Source: Cryobacterium sp.
GTDB lineage: Bacteria; Actinomycetota; Actinomycetes; Actinomycetales; Microbacteriaceae
DNA length: 64,000 nucleotides
NCBI RefSeq assembly: GCF_025463825.1
Contig: NZ_JAODBG010000106.1
Location: 1 to 64,000, forward strand
Reading direction: 5' to 3'
A model generated the notes under the pieces. That model was not told where the DNA came from. It did no database searches and saw nothing but the letters and a program-made list of their open reading frames with translations. Position numbers and translations under genes: made by a program. The stretch's first letter is position 1; each line of letters begins with the position of its first letter. Shown here one piece after another: positions 1 to 9,155 of the stretch.

Positions 1-1598
<1,598 letters not shown>

Positions 1599-1674
1599 GC
1601 CGACCGGCGTTTCAGTCGGGAACCGCAGCGGCCGCACTGGACATTCCTTAGTACACAGCCTCTGAGGAGTAGCG

Positions 1675-2910
1675 ATGAAACGGCACGGCTCCTGGTTCAC
1701 GATCGCCGCAGCGCTGACGCTCCTGCTGTCCGGCTGCGGCGTCGGCGGGGCTGGTACGGCGGCCACCCCGGGCCCGTCGGTGGCCGAGGAGGTGCCGAAG
1801 TCGATCGCCACGGCGGATCTCCCGACGGACGAGTCCTGGGGTGAGCTGCCGACGAGCCCCCTGTCGGCCCGGCGCTCGAGCGTCGGCGCGTGGGTCGAGG
1901 ACAGGTTCCTGGTGGTGGGAGGCTGGTCGGACCAGCCGTGCCCGCCTACGGCGGACTGCGCCTACAGCGAACCGGCCCAGCGGGACGGAGCCAGTTTCAA
2001 TCCCTACAGCGGCGTGTGGGCACGCATCGCATCGGCGCCGGTCCCGGTGAGCGAGTACAGCTCGGCCGTCGTGAACGGCGACCTCTTCCTGTTCGCCTAC
2101 GACGTGGCCGACGGCGGCCTCCAGGTCGACGAGGATGGCCAGATGCTGGTCTCCTTCCTGCATTACAACCTTAAGTCGGATGCCTGGACCACGCTGCCGT
2201 CTCCGCCGTCCGGCGGCCGCCTCGTTGCGGCCGGGGACCGGGTGCTGTCCATTTCAGGGTCCGACGAGAACATCGTCGGACCCGACGCGGTCTTCGACCC
2301 GGAAACCTCGACCTGGACGGTCTTGCCCGACGACCCGCTCGGCCCCAGTTATGACCGCGAGGCCGTGTGGCTTGGCGACTCGCTTCTCCTCAGCGCGAAG
2401 GCGCTGAAGAGTGTGGGCGAAGACGGACCTTCGCTGGTGCGGCTGGCCACCCTGAACGGCACCTTCACGTCCTGGAGCGCACTGCCGGACACCCGGATCA
2501 CCGGGATCGGCGCCATCGCGGTGGCCGGTTTGGCGGTGTTCCCCTTCTACGGCACCACCGACCAAGGCGTCGCCCTGGGCGCGGGAGACAAAGCGTTCGC
2601 CGAGGGCGGCATCTTCAACCCGGCCGACCAGACCTGGAGCATCCTGCCGGACCTTCCCGCCGACACGCCCCTGCTCGAGTACGCCAACGGCCGTCCGCCC
2701 CAGGCGGTCGGCGACCAGGTGCTCATCGGCGGTCGGTTCCTGCTCGATCCCGTTGCTCACGACGTGACCGCGCTCCCGCAGCCGTCGTGGGGAGAGCGGG
2801 GCGAGGCGACCGTGATCACCGGGGCCGACAGTATCCTCGTCTGGGGCGGAGCGACCTACGACGACTTCGCCAGCGAAAATCGTGCAGACGGGTACCTGCT
2901 GGGCCTCTGA
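1675..2910 (+). CDS. Kelch-repeat lipoprotein
   Basis: A 411-residue exported protein. It starts with a signal peptide ending in the lipobox LLSGC (about residues 16-20), so it is probably a lipid-anchored surface protein. The body has at least five kelch-like blades that repeat the pattern of a paired aromatic such as W[TS][TIV]LP followed by GD.VL..GG, which predicts a beta-propeller. GGAG-type spacing (GAGGAG, 5-6 bases upstream) supports the ATG. Kelch propellers bind proteins or glycans; no catalytic residues of galactose oxidase are evident. The ligand is unknown. Confidence 0.8.
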   Translation: MKRHGSWFTIAAALTLLLSGCGVGGAGTAATPGPSVAEEVPKSIATADLPTDESWGELPTSPLSARRSSVGAWVEDRFLVVGGWSDQPCPPTADCAYSEPAQRDGASFNPYSGVWARIASAPVPVSEYSSAVVNGDLFLFAYDVADGGLQVDEDGQMLVSFLHYNLKSDAWTTLPSPPSGGRLVAAGDRVLSISGSDENIVGPDAVFDPETSTWTVLPDDPLGPSYDREAVWLGDSLLLSAKALKSVGEDGPSLVRLATLNGTFTSWSALPDTRITGIGAIAVAGLAVFPFYGTTDQGVALGAGDKAFAEGGIFNPADQTWSILPDLPADTPLLEYANGRPPQAVGDQVLIGGRFLLDPVAHDVTALPQPSWGERGEATVITGADSILVWGGATYDDFASENRADGYLLGL

Positions 2911-2958
2911 TCGGGTACTCTGGCAGGCTCGCCAACGCCGGGCAGGATGAGGATCACC

Positions 2959-3738
2959 GTGCCGGCCCACCTGGACACCAACCGCGCCAACTGGGACGAC
3001 CGGGCCTCGGCGCACGCCGCGCGCACCGGGCTCGGCTACCAGGTGCAACGGTACGTCGACGACCCGACGCTCCTGTCGGAGGTGGTGCGATTCGACCTCG
3101 ACCGGCTCGGCGACATCAAGGGCTTGCGCACCGCGCACCTGCAGTGCCACATCGGCATCGACACCCTGTCGCTGGCCCGGCTGGGCGCACACGTGACCGG
3201 CCTGGACTTCTCGCCCGTGGGTGTGGCCGAGGCCCGGGCCCTGGTGGCGGACACCGGGGATGCCGTCGATTTTGTCCAGTCGGATGTCTACGCGGCGCTG
3301 TCCGTGCTCGACCCCGGCGGCTTCGACCTGGTCTACACGGGGATCGGGGCGGCGCCGGGCGGGCGCCTGTTCCTGCGGGAGGGGCCTCCGATTCTCTGGG
3401 CCATGGACGAACGCCTCGCCGACGACCTGCACCTGCGGTTCAGTTACTTCGAACAGGAGACGCCGCTGGAATGGGACGACGACTCCACCTACGTGGCGAC
3501 GGACCGGCCCATGACCGCCACCAAGACCTACGAGTGGAACCACGGCCTGGGCGAGATCGTCACCGCGCTCCTGACCGCCGGCCTCCAGCTCACCATGCTG
3601 GTCGAGCACGACAGCGTGCCGTGGGAAGCCCTGCCGGGGCAGATGGTGCACCGGCCGGATGGCGAGTTCGCCCTCGACACCCTGGCCGGCGTCGCGCCCT
3701 TGTCGTACACGATCCAGGCGGTGAAGCCACGGCTTTGA
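2959..3738 (+). CDS. Class I SAM-dependent methyltransferase with internal deletion
   Basis: A Rossmann methyltransferase of about 260 residues. Motif I lies around HLQCHIGIDTLSLARLGA and is followed by VTGLDFSPVGV. In relatives the post-motif region reads TGIGALCWLP, then about 15 residues, then LRPGGRLFLREGHP. Here TGIGA runs straight into APGGRLFLREG, so about 20 codons are missing in frame between strands 4 and 5. The rest of the protein is normal. The lost segment shapes the substrate and SAM pocket, so activity is doubtful. I chose the GTG at 2959 because GAGGA sits five bases upstream; an ATG at 2947 is possible but its ribosome site would touch the codon. The substrate is unknown. Confidence 0.75.
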   Translation: MPAHLDTNRANWDDRASAHAARTGLGYQVQRYVDDPTLLSEVVRFDLDRLGDIKGLRTAHLQCHIGIDTLSLARLGAHVTGLDFSPVGVAEARALVADTGDAVDFVQSDVYAALSVLDPGGFDLVYTGIGAAPGGRLFLREGPPILWAMDERLADDLHLRFSYFEQETPLEWDDDSTYVATDRPMTATKTYEWNHGLGEIVTALLTAGLQLTMLVEHDSVPWEALPGQMVHRPDGEFALDTLAGVAPLSYTIQAVKPRL

Positions 3739-3803
3739 GCAGGCTCCCAGCGCCGTCTGCGAGGGTGTAGAACTGTTTTCACCGATCAGGCAAGGAGACC
3801 TGC

Positions 3804-4193
3804 ATGAGCACCATCGACGTGACCGACACCACCTTCGCCGAGACCCTCGCGGCCAACGACATCGTCCTGGTGGACTTCTGGGCCGACTGGTGCGGCCCGT
3901 GCAAGCAGTTCGCGCCCACCTACGCGGCGTCCTCCGAACACCACCCCGATGTGACCTTCGCCAAGGTGGACACCGAGGCCGAGCAGCAGTTGTCCGCGGC
4001 GGCCGGCATCCAGTCGATCCCCACCCTGATGGCATTCCGCGAGGGCATCCTGGTCTTTTCCCAGCCCGGCGCGCTGCCGCCCGCCGCCCTTGAGCAGGTC
4101 GTCACAGCAGTGAAGGGCCTGGACATGGCCGAGGTACACCGCCAGGTGGCCGCCCAGAAGGAAGCCCAGGAGACGCAGCAGCCGTCAGCCTGA
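3804..4193 (+). CDS. trxA: Thioredoxin
   Basis: A 129-residue cytosolic thiol-disulfide reductase. The active site WCGPC falls at residues 29-33 (C30 and C33), and the cis-proline segment SIPTLMAFREG follows about 45 residues later. The C-terminus extends about 20 polar residues beyond a minimal thioredoxin (KEAQETQQPSA). AAGGAG lies seven bases before the ATG. It stands alone, without thioredoxin reductase beside it, so it may be a secondary thioredoxin. Confidence 0.92.
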   Translation: MSTIDVTDTTFAETLAANDIVLVDFWADWCGPCKQFAPTYAASSEHHPDVTFAKVDTEAEQQLSAAAGIQSIPTLMAFREGILVFSQPGALPPAALEQVVTAVKGLDMAEVHRQVAAQKEAQETQQPSA

Positions 4194-4257
4194 CCGCACG
4201 CCCGCCGTACCCACTAGCCTGAGCACCAGGAGCACCATCGATGATGCGGGGGCACAC

Positions 4258-5377
4258 GTGGACGAACAGCAGGCAGCTTTCCTGGAGACGTTCCGGCAGT
4301 TCATGGACGATCTCATCCTGGTTCCCCGGCCACAGGTCGACGTCCGCACTCCGCTGGGCGACCTGGTGCAGGATTTTCTCGGGGCGGACGTCGCCACCCT
4401 GCCGTCGGTCAGCAACGAGAACATTCTTCCTTCCCGGATCTGATCAGCAGCCCCCATGTCCGTTTCGCGCCGGGGCCGGTCGACTACATCTCGGTGGCGA
4501 CGGGACCGGATGCCGAACGGCCCGTCGTCGCGTTCGGCTGATGCTCGAGCGCAGCGTGCTGCGCGGCCAGGTGCTCTCCTTCAGCGGCAACGAGTTCGGG
4601 CACGGTGCGGCCGGCGTCGATTTCCTGCCCCGCCCCCAGGTCGCTGCGGCCGACGTCATCCTCGACGACATCGCGCGGCATGTGGTCGGGATCGGTCTGC
4701 ACCGCGAGACGCTGCGCGCCGCAGGCCGCCACCTGAAGCGGGGCGTGCTGCTCTACGGTCCGCCCGGATCAGGCAAGACCCTCACGGTGCGGCACCTGCT
4801 CAGCGCCACGCCGGAGACGACGGCGGTGGTGCTGGCCGGCAACAGCATCCGTTTCGTCACGGAAGCCGCCGAACTCGCACGTGCCATGCAGCCGGCGATC
4901 GTGGTGCTCGAAGACGTCGACCTCATCGGCGAGGACCGCGACCTGGCCCACGGCCCGCAGCCCCTGCTCTTCGCTATGCTCGACGCCCTGAACGGCTTCG
5001 ACGGCGACGCCGACGTCGCCTTCGTGCTCACGACGAACCGCGTCGAGGTTCTCGAACACGCCCTGGCGGACCGGCCAGGCCGGATCGACCTCGCCGTGGA
5101 GATCCCGCTGCCCGACCCGGCCGCCCGCCGCCGGTTGCTCGAGCTGTACGCCCGCGGCCTGCCCCTGTCGCCGCAGGCGATCACCGAGGTCGCCGAAGCC
5201 GCAGAGGGCGTCTCCGGTGCCTTCGCGAAGGAGCTGATGCGCCGCACCGTACTACTCGCGGCCGAGCACGGCCGGGCTGTCACCGACGACGACCTCCGGA
5301 CCGCTCTGGCGACACTGCTGCACGCTCGCGACAAACTCACCCGCCAGATGCTCGGTTCCGCGCCGGCCGGCGGATGA
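4258..5377 (+). pseudogene. AAA+ ATPase gene broken across three frames
   Basis: Three consecutive pieces resemble one actinobacterial AAA+ ATPase. The N-terminal piece (4258-4443) reads MDEQQAAFLETFRQFMDDL and ends at a stop after NILPSRI. A middle piece in another frame (about 4438-4541) reads GPVDYISVATGPDAERPVVAFG and then stops. The ATPase domain in a third frame (4541-5377) carries Walker A GPPGSGKT, Walker B IVVLEDVD and sensor motif TTNR. By comparison with family members from memory, about 40 residues are missing at each junction, so these are deletions and not single-base slips. The last piece has its own ATG at 4541, overlapping the preceding stop as TGATG, and could still yield a 278-residue ATPase core. 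I treat the locus as a pseudogene with a possibly expressed remnant. Confidence 0.75.
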
Positions 5378-5402
5378 GTCATCCCCCGATGCTAGCCACC
5401 AC

Positions 5403-5591
5403 CTACGTGCGGCCGACCGCCAGCGCGCCGATGCCCGTGACGAAGAAGCCGAGCGCGAGGATCATGCCCAGGAACGCCGGCTCGTAACCCGTTCCCCAGG
5501 ACACCAGGCTGGCCACGAACAGGACCGCCGCCACCAGGTTGCACTCCACGCCGAACAACAGCATGCAGGTTCGGAAGGCTGGCGACAGCAT
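5403..5591 (-). CDS. Small two-helix membrane protein
   Basis: A 62-residue protein starting MLSPAFRTCM. It has two hydrophobic stretches, VAAVLFVASLVSW and MILALGFFVTGIGALAVG, joined by a short polar loop, so both ends likely lie on the same side of the membrane. The open frame continues upstream, but the extension is non-hydrophobic and antisense-like in composition, so I use the internal ATG. No family is recognised. It is tail to tail with the broken AAA+ gene. Confidence 0.55.
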   Translation of the reverse strand: MLSPAFRTCMLLFGVECNLVAAVLFVASLVSWGTGYEPAFLGMILALGFFVTGIGALAVGRT

Positions 5592-5667
5592 GGGCTCATT
5601 CTGCCGGTTTCCAGTGAACGGGGGAAGACCGGGCGCGGGCCGGTGTGCGAACAGCGTCGTCGGCCGG

Positions 5668-5826
5668 TCAGAGCCCGGGCAGCACGATGACGAGCTTGCA
5701 CCGCGGGCACCGGTGGCAAAATTCGAGACCTTCGGCGGTATCCACGCCATCCGGGCTCATCTCGGTGCCGCAGGCCGGGCAGGGCGGCCCCGGCTCGTCG
5801 AATTCGTCGTCGTTCATCTCCGCCAT
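5668..5826 (-). CDS. Small zinc-ribbon protein
   Basis: A 52-residue acidic protein, MAEMNDDEFDEP... It has two cysteine pairs, CPAC at residues 16-19 and CHRCPRC at residues 37-43, which together make a likely treble-clef or rubredoxin-like zinc knuckle. An internal ATG at 5817 (MNDDEFDEP) is an alternative start. It is eight bases upstream of the neighbouring minus-strand gene's stop and probably shares its transcript. The function is unknown; zinc binding is inferred from the cysteines. Confidence 0.65.
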   Translation of the reverse strand: MAEMNDDEFDEPGPPCPACGTEMSPDGVDTAEGLEFCHRCPRCKLVIVLPGL

Positions 5827-5834
5827 ACCGCTGG

Positions 5835-6506
5835 CTAGCCCTCGAGCCGTTCCACCAGCACCAGCACGCGCAGCCGGGGCTGCTCCGGCCAGGTGCCGGC
5901 GAGTACTTCGTGCACCGCTGTAGCGGGCGTCCGATTCACCAGGACGTCCTCGTCGCCGAGTACCCGGGCCACAGTCAGCCGCAACAGACCGGCTTCCACG
6001 ACGGTCACGCCGGGCTCCTGACGGATTGTGAGGTCGGCGACCGCCGGCGGCGTCACGACGGCTCCGTCCTCGGCGCCACTACCGGCGACGACGGCGGTGG
6101 GCTCACGCACGATCAGCCGACCGTCGATCTCGATATTCAACTCGGCCTGCCGGCCGCCGGACAAGGCGGCGTTCGCGACGGCCGCGACGTAAACCGGGTC
6201 GCCGGTAGCGTCGTAGACCCACCGCTCCCCCAGAACCGAGTGGTGCGTCGTACCGATCAGGAAGGCCTCAGCTCCGGCAAGGGGGGCGTTGCGGTAGGTG
6301 ACGGGCACCTGCAACAGTGCTCCCGCACCGGCGCGGAGGAGGATCGTCTCGATACCGACCTGCCCCTCCGGGTCGTCGAACCGGTAGGCGGCCACGTTCA
6401 CAAGGATTGCGTCCGCCTCGCCAGAGAACCACGGCCGAGCGGGAACCCATTTGGAGAGCAGCTCGATTTTGGTGGGCGTCATGTCTGCGTGGTGAAGGAG
6501 TGCCAT
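5835..6506 (-). CDS. Maltokinase N-cap-like domain protein
   Basis: A 223-residue protein resembling the N-terminal cap domain of actinobacterial maltokinase and the CG0192-type stand-alone caps. Typical features are WFSGE near residues 26-30, the ILLRAGAGALLQVPVTYRNAPL segment (abbreviated here) and the LIGTTHHSVLGERWVYDA block. It has no kinase domain, so it is not a maltokinase itself. In maltokinase the cap covers the substrate lobe. ATG codons at residues 1 and 9 are both plausible. The role is unknown. Confidence 0.65.
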   Translation of the reverse strand: MALLHHADMTPTKIELLSKWVPARPWFSGEADAILVNVAAYRFDDPEGQVGIETILLRAGAGALLQVPVTYRNAPLAGAEAFLIGTTHHSVLGERWVYDATGDPVYVAAVANAALSGGRQAELNIEIDGRLIVREPTAVVAGSGAEDGAVVTPPAVADLTIRQEPGVTVVEAGLLRLTVARVLGDEDVLVNRTPATAVHEVLAGTWPEQPRLRVLVLVERLEG

Positions 6507-6546
6507 GCCTCCGATCCTACGGGCGGGTCAACCCGACGGTGCGAAT

Positions 6547-7197
6547 TCAGCCAGCGTCCCGCAGGGCGGACTGCACGGCGACGACGCCCTCACCGAACTG
6601 CTCGTCGAGGAAGTCCTGCACCGAGCCGTCGTCGTAGATGACGGACACCCACAGGTAACCGTTCTCGGTCCAGTCGGCGAGGATCGGCGCCTCCGAGAAG
6701 TTCGCGAAGGTGACCGGACTGTAGCCGGCCGTGTGCAGTTCCTCGTGCAGCCGAAGCAGGGTGCTCTCGTCGCTCGGGCCGGCGTTGGCCTCATCGAGTC
6801 GGGGGTCGAATTGGGCGAGCGGATCGTAGAGCGAGAGCGGCATGGGGGGCTGCGTTACCGTGAACGCGGCGGCGTCCCAGGTTCCGGTCACGGCGTAGCT
6901 GCCCCAGGTGACGCCGGATGCGCTCTCGGACTGTTCGACCGCCGCCCAGTCCCAACCCAGGATCGGCGGGCCGCCACACAGGGGCGGGTAGGAATCCGCG
7001 ACCGCGCCGAGGCACAACTGGGGATCTTCACCGTCCTTCTGCAGCACCGTGCCCTGGGCCAGTACCTCACCGGCCGCGGCCGGGCGCGGAAACTCGCCGG
7101 GAGGAGCGCCGCCGCCGGGTGCCGCACTGCCGGCGCATCCGCTCAGTGCCAGCAGGCCGGCGACACAGACGAGCCAGCTGACGCCACCAATACTCAT
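6547..7197 (-). CDS. Lipoprotein of unknown function
   Basis: About 216 residues, with a signal peptide MSIGGVSWLVCVAGLLALSG and lipobox LALSGC, then a Pro/Gly-rich linker. The mature part has conserved-looking Cys pairs (LCLGAV and PPLCGGPPILGWDW) and a C-terminal segment NGYLWVSVIYDDGSVQDFLD. The frame is open far upstream, but only this ATG places a signal peptide at the start. It diverges from the zinc metallopeptidase gene with a 60-base shared promoter gap. No family is recognised beyond general actinobacterial lipoproteins. Confidence 0.7.
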   Translation of the reverse strand: MSIGGVSWLVCVAGLLALSGCAGSAAPGGGAPPGEFPRPAAAGEVLAQGTVLQKDGEDPQLCLGAVADSYPPLCGGPPILGWDWAAVEQSESASGVTWGSYAVTGTWDAAAFTVTQPPMPLSLYDPLAQFDPRLDEANAGPSDESTLLRLHEELHTAGYSPVTFANFSEAPILADWTENGYLWVSVIYDDGSVQDFLDEQFGEGVVAVQSALRDAG

Positions 7198-7257
7198 GAT
7201 CGCAGTGTGACATCCGGGAACTGTGTGCGCCAGCGCGAAATCCCTTATTGTCGATCC

Positions 7258-8139
7258 ATGACTTTCAACGACGACGCCAACTACTCCGGAAAAGGCGTGC
7301 GCAAGTCCGGCCGTCGCACCGGCCTCGCCGTCGGCGGCGGCGGCATCGGCCTCGTCGCCATCGTGCTGCTCTCCCAGCTGCTCGGGGTGGACCTCACCGG
7401 GCTGGTCGGCGGGGGCACCGGCACCAGCAGCCAGGGCGAGAGCACCGGTCTGACGAACTGCGAGACCGGCGCCGACGCCAACGCCGACGCGGAGTGCCGG
7501 GTCGGCCTCACCAGCGACTCGCTCGAGGACTACTGGGCAGAGCAGGCGCCGGCGATGGGCATCAGCTACGCCTCCCCGCTGATCATTTTGTTCTCCGACG
7601 GGGTCGACACCGGCTGCGGCTCGGCGACGAGCGCCGTCGGGCCGTTCTACTGCCCGGCCGACCAGCAGATCTACCTGGACGTCGCGTTCTACGACACGCT
7701 GCGCAGCCAGTTCGGCGCCACGGCGGGCCCACTGTCGCAGCTGTACGTGGTGGGGCACGAATGGGGCCACCACATCCAGAATCTCGCGGGCACGTTCGCC
7801 ACAGCCGACACATCACAGACCGGCCGCACCTCCGACGCCGTGCGCCTGGAGGTGCAGGCGGACTGCTTCGCGGGCGCCTGGCTGGCATCGGCGACCGAGA
7901 CCACGGATGCCGACGGTGACCGCCTGCTCGAACCGATCACCGACGCGCAGATCGCGGATGCGCTCAACGCGGCGTCCGCTATCGGCGACGACCGGATCCA
8001 GGAGAAGACCCAGGGTCAGGTGAACCCGGAGACCTGGACCCACGGCTCCAGCGAGATGCGCCAGAGATGGTTCCAGACCGGCTACACCAACGGTGCGGAG
8101 GCCTGCGACACGTTCGCGGTGGCCGACGCCGAGCTGTAG
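7258..8139 (+). CDS. YpfJ-family neutral zinc metallopeptidase
   Basis: 293 residues. A polar N-terminus (MTFNDDANYSGKGVRKSGRR) is followed by one transmembrane helix, GLVAIVLLSQLLGVDLTGLV, so the protease domain faces outward. The catalytic site is VVGHEWGHHIQ, with a downstream Glu in EVQADCFAGAWLA, matching the HExxH...E zincin pattern of the YpfJ family. Four Cys in the extracytoplasmic part may form disulfides. There is no strong ribosome site, so the mRNA may be nearly leaderless. The substrate is unknown. Confidence 0.9.
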   Translation: MTFNDDANYSGKGVRKSGRRTGLAVGGGGIGLVAIVLLSQLLGVDLTGLVGGGTGTSSQGESTGLTNCETGADANADAECRVGLTSDSLEDYWAEQAPAMGISYASPLIILFSDGVDTGCGSATSAVGPFYCPADQQIYLDVAFYDTLRSQFGATAGPLSQLYVVGHEWGHHIQNLAGTFATADTSQTGRTSDAVRLEVQADCFAGAWLASATETTDADGDRLLEPITDAQIADALNAASAIGDDRIQEKTQGQVNPETWTHGSSEMRQRWFQTGYTNGAEACDTFAVADAEL

Positions 8140-8142
8140 TCG

Positions 8143-8328
8143 CTATTTGGGCTCGGTGAGGTCGATGACGCGGCCCTTGGCATCCGCCTTGACGACCTCG
8201 ATGCCCTTGAGCGCGGCCGCCTTGGTCTGGTAGCTCTCCGAGGTCATCAGGACTTCACCGTTGTGGGCCTTGAGCTTGAAGACATAGCCACCGGATCGGT
8301 CTGCAGTCAATTCATACTTGCCGGACAT
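8143..8328 (-). CDS. YegP/DUF1508 family protein
   Basis: 61 residues containing one YegP repeat: the FKLKAHNGEVLMTSE..Y.TKAAALKGIEVVK pattern, where the strand-helix unit normally dimerises or is duplicated. This is a single-copy version. Members are small soluble proteins of unknown function that are often linked to stress. It is convergent with the metallopeptidase gene, with only three bases between. Confidence 0.85.
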   Translation of the reverse strand: MSGKYELTADRSGGYVFKLKAHNGEVLMTSESYQTKAAALKGIEVVKADAKGRVIDLTEPK

Positions 8329-8363
8329 GACACGCTCTCTTCGTCGAGATGGAACGGGGCCGG

Positions 8364-9038
8364 CTACGAGGCCGGTGGCGCAACCTTACCGCGCCGGGCT
8401 GGATCACCCGCGCCGAGACCGACCGCCGGCAGCAGCACGCCGTCGATGAGCGAGATGAGAAAGTCCCGGTCAACGGGCTTGCGCTCGATCAGCGTGCGGA
8501 ACGCGGCCATCGACGGCGTCACCAGGCACAGCGTCTCCACATCACACCGCGGCGAGATCTCACCGCGGTCGACGGCCCGCTGGATGAGGAACCGGTTCAC
8601 CTCCGCGCGCGGCTTGACCAGGGCGGCGTTGGCCGCCTCGGCAAGCTCCGGTGCGGCCGAAAGCATCGACATCAGCCCGGCCATGATCTGCATCTTCTTC
8701 TCGGCCTCGTCGATGGAGCGCGGCTTGATCATCGCCACGAGGTCCCCCCGCAGGGTTCCGGTATCGGGCAGCCTGGACGGTACGAGGTCGCCCTGTTTCA
8801 TGCAGGCGACGGCGTCGATGACGAGCTCGTTCTTCGACGGCCACCGCCGGTACAGGGTGGCCTTGCCGGCCTTGGCCCTGCTGGCGACCATGTCGATGGT
8901 CATGCCGTCGAAGCCGGTCTCGGCGAGCACTTCGAGCGCCGCGGCCAGGATTTCCGGGTCACGGGTGTGGTCGCGCTTACGGCCCAGCCTGGTTTCGACC
9001 ACAGCGGGTTCACCCACACCGAGTTCGAGCTGCGTCAT
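8364..9038 (-). CDS. TetR-family repressor of the adjacent efflux pump
   Basis: 224 residues. The N-terminal helix-turn-helix covers ILAAALEVLAETGFDGMTIDMVASRAKAGKATLYRRW, residues about 29-66 (quoted in part). The C-terminal ligand domain resembles the TetR C-11 type. The open frame runs antisense through the MFS gene, but the ATG at 9038 with AGAGG upstream fits the family start. It diverges from the MFS transporter, the usual arrangement for a local repressor of drug efflux. Confidence 0.9.
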   Translation of the reverse strand: MTQLELGVGEPAVVETRLGRKRDHTRDPEILAAALEVLAETGFDGMTIDMVASRAKAGKATLYRRWPSKNELVIDAVACMKQGDLVPSRLPDTGTLRGDLVAMIKPRSIDEAEKKMQIMAGLMSMLSAAPELAEAANAALVKPRAEVNRFLIQRAVDRGEISPRCDVETLCLVTPSMAAFRTLIERKPVDRDFLISLIDGVLLPAVGLGAGDPARRGKVAPPAS

Positions 9039-9155
9039 GCGACCTCTCCACCTTCTGTCCGTCGGATGAATCCTGTACTGACTCGAATGGTACCGGAGCG
9101 TAAATTCGGGAACCCTGAGATCCGGAACTCCAGAGTATCGTATATAGTCGCGTTC
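9039..9155. promoter_or_regulatory. Divergent tetR-MFS promoter region
   Basis: These 117 bases are AT-richer than their surroundings. A TATATAGT-like -10 lies about 10-15 bases before the MFS start. Candidate operator half-sites are CGAAT at about 9084 paired with ATTCG at about 9104 and the palindrome GGTACC between them. The operator assignment is tentative. Confidence 0.4.

Noticed and set aside
8349-9155. N-terminal extension of the MFS transporter to 772 residues
   Set aside because: The extension lies antisense to the TetR gene and across the divergent promoter; the family start is at 9156.
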